Shown piece after piece: positions 55,220 through 64,000 of a stretch of DNA of 64,000 nucleotides. Position numbers and translations under genes: made by a program. Origin of the DNA: Triatoma infestans (taxonomy: Eukaryota > Arthropoda > Insecta > Hemiptera > Reduviidae); the NCBI GenBank assembly GCA_011037195.1, contig JAAEAF010014742.1, forward strand, positions 1 through 64,000, given 5' to 3'. The notes under the pieces are model-generated. The model saw nothing but the letters and a program-made list of their open reading frames with translations. It was not told the origin of the DNA and searched no databases. Each line of letters starts with the position of its first letter. Positions within the stretch are counted from its first letter, which is position 1.

Positions 55220-55466
55220 TATTGTGGTTGGTTCCGCAGAGCTGGAAAGCGTCAGAGATATTTTCCGTGATAGCTTGTTTCTGTCAAAATATTTAATAAC
55301 ATAGACCTAAACACAGAGTAATTGTTGAGTGTATCAACTAAATTTGCTCTGTGGAAGTGTACGTTATTACTCTGTTCGACAAAAACATCCTGGTGATGGG
55401 CGAACGCCCGAAACCGGTCGATGACCACAAAAAGCAGCAGCCTATCACGGAAAATGTCTCTGAAAC
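55220..55466. mobile_element. HF1 foldback element, copy 6 (nested)
   Basis: Head GGTTGGTTCCGCAGAGCTGG, inner end GATATTTTCCGTGATAGC, and at the right its reverse (CTATCACGGAAAATGTC). The left arm has lost its CCGGTTTCGG part, while the right arm keeps a full hammerhead-like segment. Confidence 0.75.
55386..55423 (+). ncRNA. Candidate small hammerhead ribozyme (HF1 copy 6)
   Basis: CATC (55386-55389), CTGGTGA (55390-55396; A6 changed to G), T, GGGC-GAAC-GCCC (55398-55409), GAAA (55410-55413), ACC/GGT (55413-55418), C17 (55419), GATG (55420-55423). Same layout as 382-419, including the CATC/GATG stem I. The core A6 change probably weakens or abolishes cleavage. Confidence 0.5.
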
Positions 55467-55610
55467 ATCTATTGAGCTATCAGCTGTTAAAGTTGTATAC
55501 ATTTTTTTTTGGACACCCGGTATTTGTTAATCTCCATCTTTTAATGTTTCTGTAACATAGTGCAATGACTGATTGTTAGGCAACTTATGTTACGTATGTA
55601 TGTATGCAAT

Positions 55611-56236
55611 AAAAAACAAATTAGGATGTGGAACACTCACACAACTTTCTCCTTACTCCATTTCTCAAATTATAATTGACAAATTTTATAGTTTGTCTAC
55701 CAAATTTAATGAAATTCATCGAAAACTGAAAAACTGTTCAGTAAAAGCGCACTTCCGGTTTACTAATTTTCTTGAAACTCGGAATTTTAGCCATCTATTT
55801 ATTTATAATTAATTTTGTTTGGATGATAGCATTGTATAATCAACTATGATAGCACTTTAGAGAAAAACATAACCCCACCCCTCCTCCAAAAGTGCCCTTA
55901 AAAGAGGAAGTTTCAAGAAAATCGTCGGAGCCATTTTCGAGAAAAACGCAAAAAAGTAAAAAAAAAAAAGTAAGTAAAGTGGTACTTCCGGTTGAGGAAT
56001 TTTGACAGATGACCCACTGTCAGATGCCATGGTGATACCTAAAAGGAATATCTAGTATCAACTTTCTACTGTTTTTCGTTTTTGAGCTATGCTGTTTACA
56101 TACACAGACCATTTGCTAAAAACCACTTTTTTGGACTCAGCGGACTTCAAAACGGATATTTCCGGTGAAAACTCGATATCGAAAATTTGACACGATTACA
56201 AAACTTCTTCTTACTAGGAGTAAGAGAATGTAAAAA
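55611..56236 (-). repeat. RepA copy A5 (shortened)
   Basis: Opens GGAACACTCACACAACTTTC (3' end reversed) and closes CTTCTTACTAGGAGTAAGAG. Lacks one internal module. Confidence 0.8.
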
Positions 56237-56239
56237 AGA

Positions 56240-57515
56240 TATGACTAAAAATGATTATTCTGAAATAAAATAATATATAAAATAAATCAACTGTAATAAC
56301 AAATAGAAATGGCCTTCAGAGAGCCTGAATCTAGTCTTTATGAACCTCCTCAGTCAGCTGTGTTCCGTCGAAAATAACCAATTTGAATATCAAAATATTT
56401 CTAATTAAAACTTAAAAATTCAAATCTATTAAAATAGGTTGTCATTAATGGGATCTCAGTGAAATTAATGTGCGCATAAACTAATAGTAAATAATAATAT
56501 GTTAACCTTCATTACCAATATACTATGTTAACCAATGGAATTTTATTATCCCCCAACATATATGTTAGATAACGGAAATCCTTGATGTTTTTTTTTTTTA
56601 TGTTTAATGAATTTATGTGTTTGACGGCGTTTTATTTCATAACATCTTTACTGCCAATATGTTTTGGATATTTGCCAAAATTAAAAATGATTTTTTGCAG
56701 TTAACTATTTTCAGTAGATATGAATGAATTAAAAATAAATCATTGTGCACTAAATATAGAACAGTGGGCCATTTTTTTTTTTCGATAAAACATAGATTAG
56801 TCATTAATAATTAATATCTGAATTGTTTAGTAATAAACAGTCCTGACTGCGTGAATTTTGTTGCTTCCATTGTAGATCATCGTCTCTAGTCAGTGACTCA
56901 CTTGAATAGGCCTTATTGTTTAGTCATTTTGTTTGAGCTGTTGGTTATATTAGTAATACAATCATTAAATATAAAAACGTTAAAATCTTTTCCACTATTA
57001 TATATTATATAAATAGATGGTATATTTTTTATTACTAACTCGCTCTCTTATTGTGTTTATTTTAATAATTAAGAAATTATTTTTTATTGCGTGGGAAAAC
57101 TTATTAATTGAAGTTTTCTATTTTTAAATTAATTAGCCGCCTGTGAGCTTATTAATTTGGCCATTAAGTTAGAGTTCTAATTTTTTTTTTTTTTTTTACG
57201 CTGTGGGCGTATCAGATTTTTCAAAATAGCATTTTCAGCATATAATTGTGCTTTGAAGAATATATTTTTTGTAAACAGAAATGAATAACTTGCAGAAGAA
57301 AATAATTATTTGAGTTTTGTTTAATTACTTTGAAAAAGGTTTCAGTTAAATCGTTCATGTGAATTTATCCAGTTTATTAGCCCTCTCTATTATTAACCTC
57401 CAAATTCTTTGCTCAGTGCAGCCAATGCAATACGAAGCTGTAGTTACAATTTGAAATCACACAGTATTCTGTTTGCGTGAGAAGATTGTTTTTAACAAAT
57501 TCCTTAGGAAAACTG
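56240..57515. other. No gene seen
   Basis: AT-rich with T-runs near 56590, 56772 and 57181. No motif-bearing frame. Confidence 0.4.
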
Positions 57516-57850
57516 TTACCAAATTGAACCATTGATGACCAAATTGAACTCACTACTTTTTGATTCAATCACCCCGGACTTCGACACACTTATTCAACTT
57601 CGCCTCCAATGATCGAATACCCTCAGAATAGAAGAACATATCCTGGCTGCCCAGAAATCATGTTATCGCTTATTCGTTGTATGTATTTTTATTGGGAAAT
57701 CGTTGTCCACGCAAAAACTTCTTCAGAATTCGAATGGGAAAGTCTGGGAAAGGTAACTGAGTCTGATGGGTAGAGGGATGAATCCAGGAACTCTAGCTCC
57801 AAATCCTTCATTTTCCTTGCAGACCCTTATGGTGTTGTAAATTGCCCCAT
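57516..57850 (-). pseudogene. Mariner transposase C-terminal fossil
   Basis: Minus-strand pieces in different frames: LKKFLRGQRFPNK, then FYSEGIRSLEAKLNKCVEV. These match the PNLKKxLxGxxF and EGIxxLExRxxKCIxxxGDY landmarks of mariner C-termini. No terminal repeats seen. Stops and indels throughout. Confidence 0.65.
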
Positions 57851-58685
57851 CCCATATATTACACGCTTATAGCTGAACTATAACCGTGCGTATTGCATAT
57901 GTAAGCTGCATAAACAACCACCAGCTCTTTTAACAATGTGAGAACATACTTGAACTATTTCAACGTTCTTGGAATGATTCCAACACCTTCTTAACATTAA
58001 AGATAATACAATCATTTTAAAAATGCAAAATATGAACAACATTATCAATACAATGAAAAAATGTATTTAAGTTTGGATACTAGAAAAACGAGCAGACTTT
58101 TTTTTTTTTCATTAATTTTGTTTTTCTTATAAAAAAAGTTAAATGTTTATTGTGAACTTTTCTAAAATCTTTAAAAAAGTTTGTTTTCACTTTTGACCTT
58201 TGGCAGACACTAGAAGTCTTTTGTTCTTATCCAAAGCATATTTCATGTTGGTTTCTTTACTTGATCACTTGATTGTTTTAGAAAAAGTTCTTGGTTATTT
58301 ATCAAGAATAGCTTAAATATTGTAAATGCGGGTTTTGAATTCCAGTTATGGAGAAAGGCGGCATCAAAATTTCAAATGTTCTGTTTGACGAAGAAGAAGG
58401 GAATGTATTTGAAATAATTCGAATTAAACAGAATTATAGAAAATTTTGAGAACAAACCTGCAGTGGCATTTGTTTGTTTGTAAAGTATAATTAATAATTA
58501 CAAGGTACATTAATAAATTTAAGTTGATTTGTGAAAAGATATCATCTTGAAGAGGCACAAGAGATTGTGCAAGAAATTTGTGAAAATTTTGAAAAATAAA
58601 TAGTTAATAATTTCATAAATTAAGGTGATTTAAAAAAAAAAAAATGAATTTTATGATAAATATATTAATGATTAATTACTAATGA
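57851..58685. other. No gene seen
   Basis: AT-rich. No repeat partner recognised in this window. Confidence 0.4.
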
Positions 58686-58689
58686 TAAA

Positions 58690-58895
58690 AGGGGCGGGTG
58701 TTGGTGTAGTGGTTATGAGCATGGACTTGTAAGTGGGAGGACCCCCAGTTCGAGTCCAGCGTATAACTAAATTTTATATTTGTTTAAAAAATGTTAATGT
58801 AAAGTAGGTGCTTCCGCCCCCGGTCCACGACACCTAATTTGGTAGTTGGACGTTAAGCCCGCCTGAAAAAATAGGCATTACTTTACTTTTTACCT
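58690..58895 (+). mobile_element. tRNA-derived SINE
   Basis: Head GTTGGTGTAGTGGTTATGAG (A box TGGTGTAGTGG) and CAGTTCGAGTCC (B box, GTTCGAGTC), then a non-tRNA body with GGTAGTTGGACG and the tail AGGCATTACTTTACTTTTTA. The cloverleaf is too poor for a functional tRNA. The 3' half recurs at 33715-33815. Confidence 0.75.
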
Positions 58896-59267
58896 TTTTT
58901 TAATGATAATAAATTTATGATAACAGGTTGAGGTCATTATGAATCACGTTATTTGTAGTCCAAAATTGCAGCCATAAGAGTTTTGGCGAATTTGTTTGTA
59001 CTTCTCTTTTCGGTAAACATACTTTCTCTTTCAGTCCGAACATCAGATCAAGTACAATAATATGCGTTGAGTTAACATGTAAGTGATTTATTCATATAGC
59101 CACTTTTAAAGCCCCCTATTTTTTTTTAAAGAAAACGATCATGATATATGATTCTGTCTCACAATTTTTGAATTAAACTGTTTCTTACGAAAACATAATA
59201 AATTTTATTTTTATAAAATTTCGATGAATCAAATATTCAAAATTGAGTTTTCAACTGTAATATATGT

Positions 59268-59725
59268 TCGCCTCGTGGTGGGGGTTCACTCGCTAGTGTG
59301 GATGAGTGGTGGGGGTTCACTACCCTCCTACATCGAGTAGGGGTAGTGAACCCCCACCACTCATCCACACTAGCGAGTGAACCCCCACCACGCATCAAAG
59401 AGAAAGAGCCCCTCGAGAGAGAGAGGAGAGGAGAGGCCAGTTGGATATATATACGAGAGACAGAGTCAAAAAGAGATGCTGTTCACAGTCTCACACTTGA
59501 ATTGTACACATCGTTTAGCCACGTCAGTCTGTTCTGTTCTGTTCTTGTAGTGTTAAGTATACAGTCCTTGGCAGTCAGTCATATGCATATATATCAATTA
59601 TAGATATCTTATACCGATATTAAGGTGTTATTTATCTATCATCATCCACAACCAACATCTCCTCCTACAACCATTACAGCCTGAATAGCGGCGTCTCTCT
59701 CTCTCTCTTTTATATATATAAAAGA
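59268..59725 (+). mobile_element. LTR-like insert with perfect palindrome
   Basis: Contains a 51-bp perfect palindrome (59275-59325 / 59341-59391), a GA-rich stretch, GGATATATATACGAGAGA (TATA-like, about 59444), and CAGTCAGTC motifs, as seen in some insect LTR promoters. I found no convincing target duplication and no TG...CA ends, so solo LTR is a guess. The frame 59298-59603 starts inside the palindrome and is unlikely to be a gene. Confidence 0.4.
59275..59391. repeat. 51-bp perfect inverted repeat (hairpin)
   Basis: Arms 59275-59325 and 59341-59391 are exact reverse complements with a 15-bp loop. Each arm contains GTGGTGGGGGTTCACT twice. GC content is far above the surroundings. Confidence 0.9.
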
Positions 59726-59994
59726 ATAAAGTAACTCAAAAACGAAAATATTGCAGGAATATTGCTCAAACTTAATATTCGTTAGGTACTAAACTCGATG
59801 AACGTTAGGTGCCACCATCCGATATGAATATCTTTTATCAAGGAAGTTGCATATATTTGGAAATTTGAAAGAAATTTGGATCATAACCAAGGCAAAATGA
59901 TTTTTTTTTCCTTCTGTAATTAAAAATTCAAGCAATTGTGGTAGGGTTTTTTGTCTCTGCTGATAATTTCAATTTCGACGAGCAGTTTAACGAG

Positions 59995-60070
59995 AGAAAC
60001 ACTGTACGGAGGTCGGCATTGCACTGGAGAAGACACCAGGCGCCATTACTCAATAGATGTTGATGAGCCT

Positions 60071-60100
<30 letters not shown>
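59995..60100 (+). mobile_element. SINE-like 3' end, plus copy
   Basis: GGCATTGCACTGGAGAAGAC, AGGCGCCA, ATAGATGTTGATGAGCC and TTAAATA, followed by a run of about 24 A. The inverted partner is at 60515-60600. Confidence 0.5.
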
Positions 60101-60101
<1 letters not shown>

Positions 60102-60449
60102 ACTAAAATAAAGAAAGCGAGACAATTGAATTTGATGAACTAACGAGCATATTCAGAATAATGATAATTATATGTATTGATTACATGAATGAAAAAAAAT
60201 CTGGTCAAACAACTTTAGTATAATTCCATCCATTATACGAATAGCAATTTTTTTTTTAAATCTTTTGATTGGTTCTTAATGTTTATTGAGATAACTAGAG
60301 GAAAAGTAAATTGAATATATATCTGTTTTTGATCAATTATTAGGTAGTTTTGTAATTGATTTCTGATGCCAAATGAACTTTTTTTACCACTGTCAAAAGT
60401 TTGGACACCTAAAAATATGTTCCTTTTTAAACAGTGGTTTAGAGACCAG

Positions 60450-60450
60450 A

Positions 60451-60492
<42 letters not shown>

Positions 60493-60600
60493 GTATTATT
60501 ATTATTATATTATTAAGGCATGTCAACATCTATGGTCACTGGCGCCCGAGTCTTTCCAGTGCACTCCCGGCACCGGTCCCGCCTCCGTTACATGTTCTCT
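60450..60600 (-). mobile_element. (ATT)n run plus SINE-like 3' end, minus copy
   Basis: ATT trinucleotide repeats at 60450-60510 adjoin AGGCATGTCAACATCTATGG and GGCGCCCGAGTC, the reverse of the 60010-60070 sequence, in line with a 3' tail (AAT)n of a retroposed element. Confidence 0.5.
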
Positions 60601-61195
60601 ATTACAGATAACACTGTCCATCAAGATATTTTTAACTAAATATTATTGTTTCGAATTTCTTTATTCTCTTCGAATTTTGATTATTCCAAGTTTATTTGTA
60701 TTATTTATAAGGTTTTGTTAAATAAATAAGTACATACATAAAATTCTCTTATAATGTCTTGGGAATATTTCTTGATGTAAATAATTATTTAAAGATTTTT
60801 GTTTAATTGTCGCAAATTGTCAATATTCACATCAAAGAGAATGCTGGCAGCAGAACCAAGAGTGCCGTTATTTGTTCATGTCATTCGTTCACATTCTTTC
60901 CTTTGGCACAAAGCTATTGCACAAAATCGGCATAAAACTGTATTTTATTTGTATTTTTTAATAAATTTTATTTGATTTATTCGCTCTTAAGGTAAAATGT
61001 ATAGGAAATTGTAGAAATTTAATCATTTAAAACTTAGAAATCTACCTTATATGAGGACATTTTCAATTCAATTGATATCAATTCAATTTAATGGAGGTCT
61101 GTAAATTTTTAGCATTGATTCTTAAATGGTGGCCCATGCAAGTTACGTAACCGCTCAACCAAATATTTCTTTTAATTTCAGCCTCCAACTAGATC
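60601..61195. other. No gene seen
   Basis: AT-rich. Nothing recognised. Confidence 0.4.
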
Positions 61196-61199
61196 TAGC

Positions 61200-61890
61200 C
61201 CGGATATCCTCTTATCTGAGTGCCTAATCTTGGAGGCTTTCTCGGACGCCATCTAACCACTTTTCCCTGGGTCTGCCCCTTCTCTTTCTTCCCTCAGCTT
61301 CCCAGTCTAGGATCTCTTTAGCCATTCTCCCATCTTTTATTCTTTTTACATTGCCATACCATCTAAGTCTCTTTTTCTCCACTTTCAGCAGCACAGTTTT
61401 TGAAATCTTCATTTTCTTTCTTATTTCTATGATTCTTAATCTTTCAAGCCTAGATATTCGTGCTGCTCTTCTCCAGTAATCCATAATCGTTGGCCAGAAG
61501 CTTTTTTCTTATAGCCTTATTCAAGGTCCATAATTTACTTATAGCGGCATATCATAGTTTATTTTGTACCAGGCTACTATATATTATCTTTTTGGTACTA
61601 TTTAGGATATTGCTGCACCATACTACGGGGTTCAGTTTGCCGATTGCTCTTTTTTGCGCTTATATTCCACCACGTCATTTTACTTGAAGCATCCTTACTG
61701 ATGACAGAACCCAAGTATTTGAATTGCTCAATCCTTGGGATTTTTATGTCTACTATAGTAAGGTCTTCTCCGTTTGTTGTCGACATATGCACAGTTTTTA
61801 CTATATTTATCTTAATACCCCATTTTTTATATGCTTCTATTACTTTGAGCATCATATATTCCATGTCCTTCCGATCTTGGGACAAAAAAT
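61200..61890 (-). mobile_element. LINE reverse-transcriptase C-terminal fragment
   Basis: Minus frames 61885-61598 (YKKWGIKINIVKTVHMSTTN, IEQFKYLGSVISKDAS) and 61484-61224 (YWRRAARISRLERLR, RLRWYGNVKRIKD, GRKRRGRPREKWLDGVRESL) are the thumb/post-RT region of a non-LTR element without RNase H. This is a different lineage from the I-type pieces elsewhere. The link 61490-61600 is frameshifted. 5'-truncated. Confidence 0.85.
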
Positions 61891-62412
61891 GTTAAAAAAT
61901 AACTACTTGGTACCAATAATTAAAGTTAGTACTAAAAATGGGAGCCTTCTTTGCAAGGTCATTTGACTAAATAAAAATGGAGTCAGGCGATCAGCCCTTT
62001 AGTTATATTTTATTAGTCAGCGAATGAGATAATGTAGCCCGGTTGGCGACTGACTCTCCTATCGGTTAGCGAGTACTGTCTGACTTTGACTTCCTTTTGA
62101 ATGTTTCCTTCTTCTGATTGTGTAATAGTGCGATCTAGAGTTTCATCTTATCTATAAAATGCTTCATGGCATTCATAATACAACTGGAATCGATAGAATC
62201 TGTCTCATCGTTTTATTTACAAAAGCCAGCCCCACTTAAGCAGTTTCCAGAAATACTGTGTACAAAAAATATCTATTTTATCTTGGTTAAGGATATTTTA
62301 CTTTTAGGCTAATTATGGACTAAAATATAGATTTTTATAGAATATATAAAAATATAGAATATAGATTTTTCCATGATTATGTTTTCAGGATTTTTTTATT
62401 TTTTATTTTATA

Positions 62413-63631
62413 CACTCAGCCACAAAAAACGGGACACTTGGTTTTTACATTAATAAACAACATTTATTGCAAAATTCTGTTTTTAATACTAAATAATATC
62501 TTGTAGGTTAATTTTTACACAAGTCTTGATTTGGATTGGTATGAAAATTTTTCTTTTGAACGAAAAAATTGAAAATATTTTTTTACAAAATTTGATCACT
62601 TTCAAATTCAATTCTTATAATTTTTCTAACTCCTGTACTTGGTATTGTCTCCTCGGTCATTACCAAGGACCCTGGACCCGGTGGGACATCGCTGCAATCT
62701 GTGAACGGTTTCTTATCGAGCGCCATCCCATTCTTCTCGTAGGGCAATGCAGAGATGTTGCAGACTAGTTAGAGACTGATCATGTGCTCTAACACAACTC
62801 TTGAGCATGTCTCATAGATGTTCTGTAGGATTCATATCCGGAGAACGTGCAGCCCAATCGATCACATTTATATCGACTTCCTCCAAGAAGCAGGTGATAA
62901 CTCTAGCTTTGTGTGGTCTGGCGTTATCATGCATTAGCATGAAACAGTTCTCGATAAATGAAGCAAATGGTAGGACTGTCTCTAGAAGAAATTCTTCAAC
63001 ATACCTAGCAGAGTTCACTGTGCCATTTTCAAGAATAATTATCTCGGTACGGGCCTCCAAACTTATCTCACCCTAACTATAATTGATTGTCGTTGAAAAG
63101 GAGCACTTTCAGTAGTAGTACATTAAATGGGAAGGCTCCCCTGCTTTCTGCACACGAGGTCCATCTGTGAAGAGAACCCCTCCCCCTGCTCTACAGTAAA
63201 ATATAGATGCCGAAATGGCAAAAGCTACTAACCTGCTTACACAATTCGTTGTTAGTACTGGCCCTGATACTGGTCTCCCAGTCATCAGACCTGCTTCTCG
63301 CAAATATCTTCGAGTTCACTTGCGACTTCCCAAATTTGCAATAAGTTATACTTGAACTTGCAGCTGTAAGAAACCGATTGCGTAAAACTGAGAATGAAAT
63401 CAACTGACAAGAAATCGCTCTTCCTGATCTGTTTTGGGCGACCCTTCTTACACACCTACCGGTCTCCGACCGGGATGAGTGTTCACCAAGTTCATTGGTA
63501 TCATTGGTTGTACATAGAATCAAGTAGCATGAAAGTAGAATTACACTAGAATTTGCTTTTGATTTAGTAAACCCAAATGGTGGCATACAGCAACCTTCTT
63601 TGCAGGGGGGCCTTTCAGTGGAATTGAACAA
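62413..63631 (-). pseudogene. Tc1-like transposon with broken transposase
   Basis: A left terminal repeat CACTCAGCCACAAAAAACGG starts at 62413 after TA. Minus-strand pieces: LMTGRPVSGPVLTTNCVSRL and GGVLFTDGPRV (first Asp kept, DES changed to DGP), TEIIILENGTVNSARYV, HDNARPHKARVI (second Asp) and SPDMNPTEHL (catalytic Glu). After 62811 it continues SLTSLQHLCIALREEWDGAR with a stop. The triad spacing fits DD34E. Frameshifts separate the parts, and the right terminal repeat was not seen before the window end. Confidence 0.8.
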
Positions 63632-64000
63632 ATGTTAGGGTAGAATTTTAAAAGTGATCAGACTGAGAAGATTTTGTTCTAATTTTGAATTCTGTAATGA
63701 TTGTAACGTTTAAATTAATTTAATTTTTATTTTACTTTCTCTCTTATTTAATTTTAAAAATAGCTGAATACAAAGTAATGATTGGAGACGGTAATATTGT
63801 GTTCATGAAGTGTCTGAACTGAATGACCAACAAAACTCTATAAATAAATATATAGAACAAGTTTCTTCATTAGTGTCAAACAGTTCAACAGTACTTTTCC
63901 GGTTTTTCTTATCGTCTTAACATTCAGGTCACTATCCTAAATGCTTTCAAGACTTTATTTGCTGATCATTACTTCGTTCGGTAAATTATTTTATATAATA
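63632..64000. other. No gene seen
   Basis: AT-rich window end. No feature recognised. Confidence 0.4.

Larger units (their letters stand above)
54179..55520. mobile_element. TA-flanked Tc1/mariner-type element with two nested HF1 copies
   Basis: Left end CAGGATGTCCCAAAAAAAGT and right end (reverse) CCGGGTGTCCAAAAAAAAAT form short inverted repeats flanked by TA at 54177-54178 and 55521-55522. Minus frame 54693-54442 reads TPNLIRIRDEFEADGIVQNV, like the helix-turn-helix N-terminal part (DUF4817-like) found with such elements. The rest of the transposase is gone, partly replaced by the HF1 insertions. Confidence 0.65.
59235..59850 (+). repeat. RepA relic interrupted by an LTR-like insert
   Basis: AAATTGAGTTTTCAACTGTA on the left (about 59249) and AACTCAAAAACGAAAATATT on the right (about 59733) are successive RepA words. 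In place of the intervening RepA DNA sits about 455 bp of foreign sequence (59268-59725). Confidence 0.55.

Noticed and set aside
58690..58760. tRNA gene
   Set aside because: A and B boxes are present, but acceptor and anticodon stems do not pair well and the sequence runs into a repeated non-tRNA body. It is a SINE.
59298..59603. 101-codon open frame as a gene
   Set aside because: It starts within a perfect palindrome and has no recognisable domain.
60233..60611. Poly-Asn and poly-Leu frames
   Set aside because: Translation of the (ATT)n microsatellite.

Overview
The window is AT-rich eukaryotic nuclear DNA. Its GT-AG introns, gene content (an SMG1 kinase, a rhodopsin-family GPCR) and mobile elements (I-type LINEs with RNase H, mariner/Tc1, PIF/Harbinger-like and hAT relics, Penelope-style foldbacks) suggest an arthropod, most likely an insect. 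I cannot name the species. A hemipteran is a guess only.

Only two protein genes are convincing. On the + strand, 1519-6032 holds eight consecutive exons of SMG1, the PI3K-related kinase of nonsense-mediated decay. They run from the conserved segment before the kinase through the ATP-binding lysine, catalytic loop and activation segment. The gene starts left of the window, and I find none of its C-terminal exons in the remaining 58 kb. On the - strand, 14932-11348 encodes a complete five-exon, 308-residue class A GPCR that resembles adenosine-type receptors but lacks several landmark residues. If SMG1 continues to the right, the receptor lies inside one of its introns.

The rest is layered transposon debris. 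(1) RepA is a roughly 1 kb family built of 290-315 bp modules with ACTTTCTCTTACTCC-type ends. It has five good copies (22.2, 30.5, 41.0, 49.0 and 55.6 kb) and many relics, and it is the substrate into which other elements inserted. (2) HF1 is a foldback family at 0.1, 7.6, 32.6, 43.9, 54.7 and 55.2 kb. It is flanked by 12-13 bp target duplications where I could see them, and its arms carry small hammerhead-ribozyme-like motifs. (3) A second, unrelated foldback at 40069-40800 carries a similar motif with a different stem II. (4) LINE fragments lie at 3.0, 16.7, 23.2, 28.4-28.8, 45.8, 48.0, 50.9 and 61.2 kb. (5) DNA transposons are a PIF/Harbinger-like element (24.4 kb), a hAT relic (38.9 kb), a deleted mariner (52.0 kb), a TA-flanked 1.34 kb element with two HF1 copies inside (54.2 kb), a mariner fossil (57.5 kb) and a Tc1-like pseudogene (62.4 kb). 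(6) tRNA-derived SINE pieces lie at 7.0, 33.7, 37.7 and 58.7 kb. A 51-bp perfect palindrome lies in an LTR-like insert at 59.3 kb.

The most interesting signal is the recurring CUGANGA / short stem II / GAAACCGGUC motif. It fits the small hammerhead ribozymes linked to Penelope-like retroelements, whose very short stem III favours activity as dimers. Here it occurs in two distinct foldback families, with a compensatory change in stem II.
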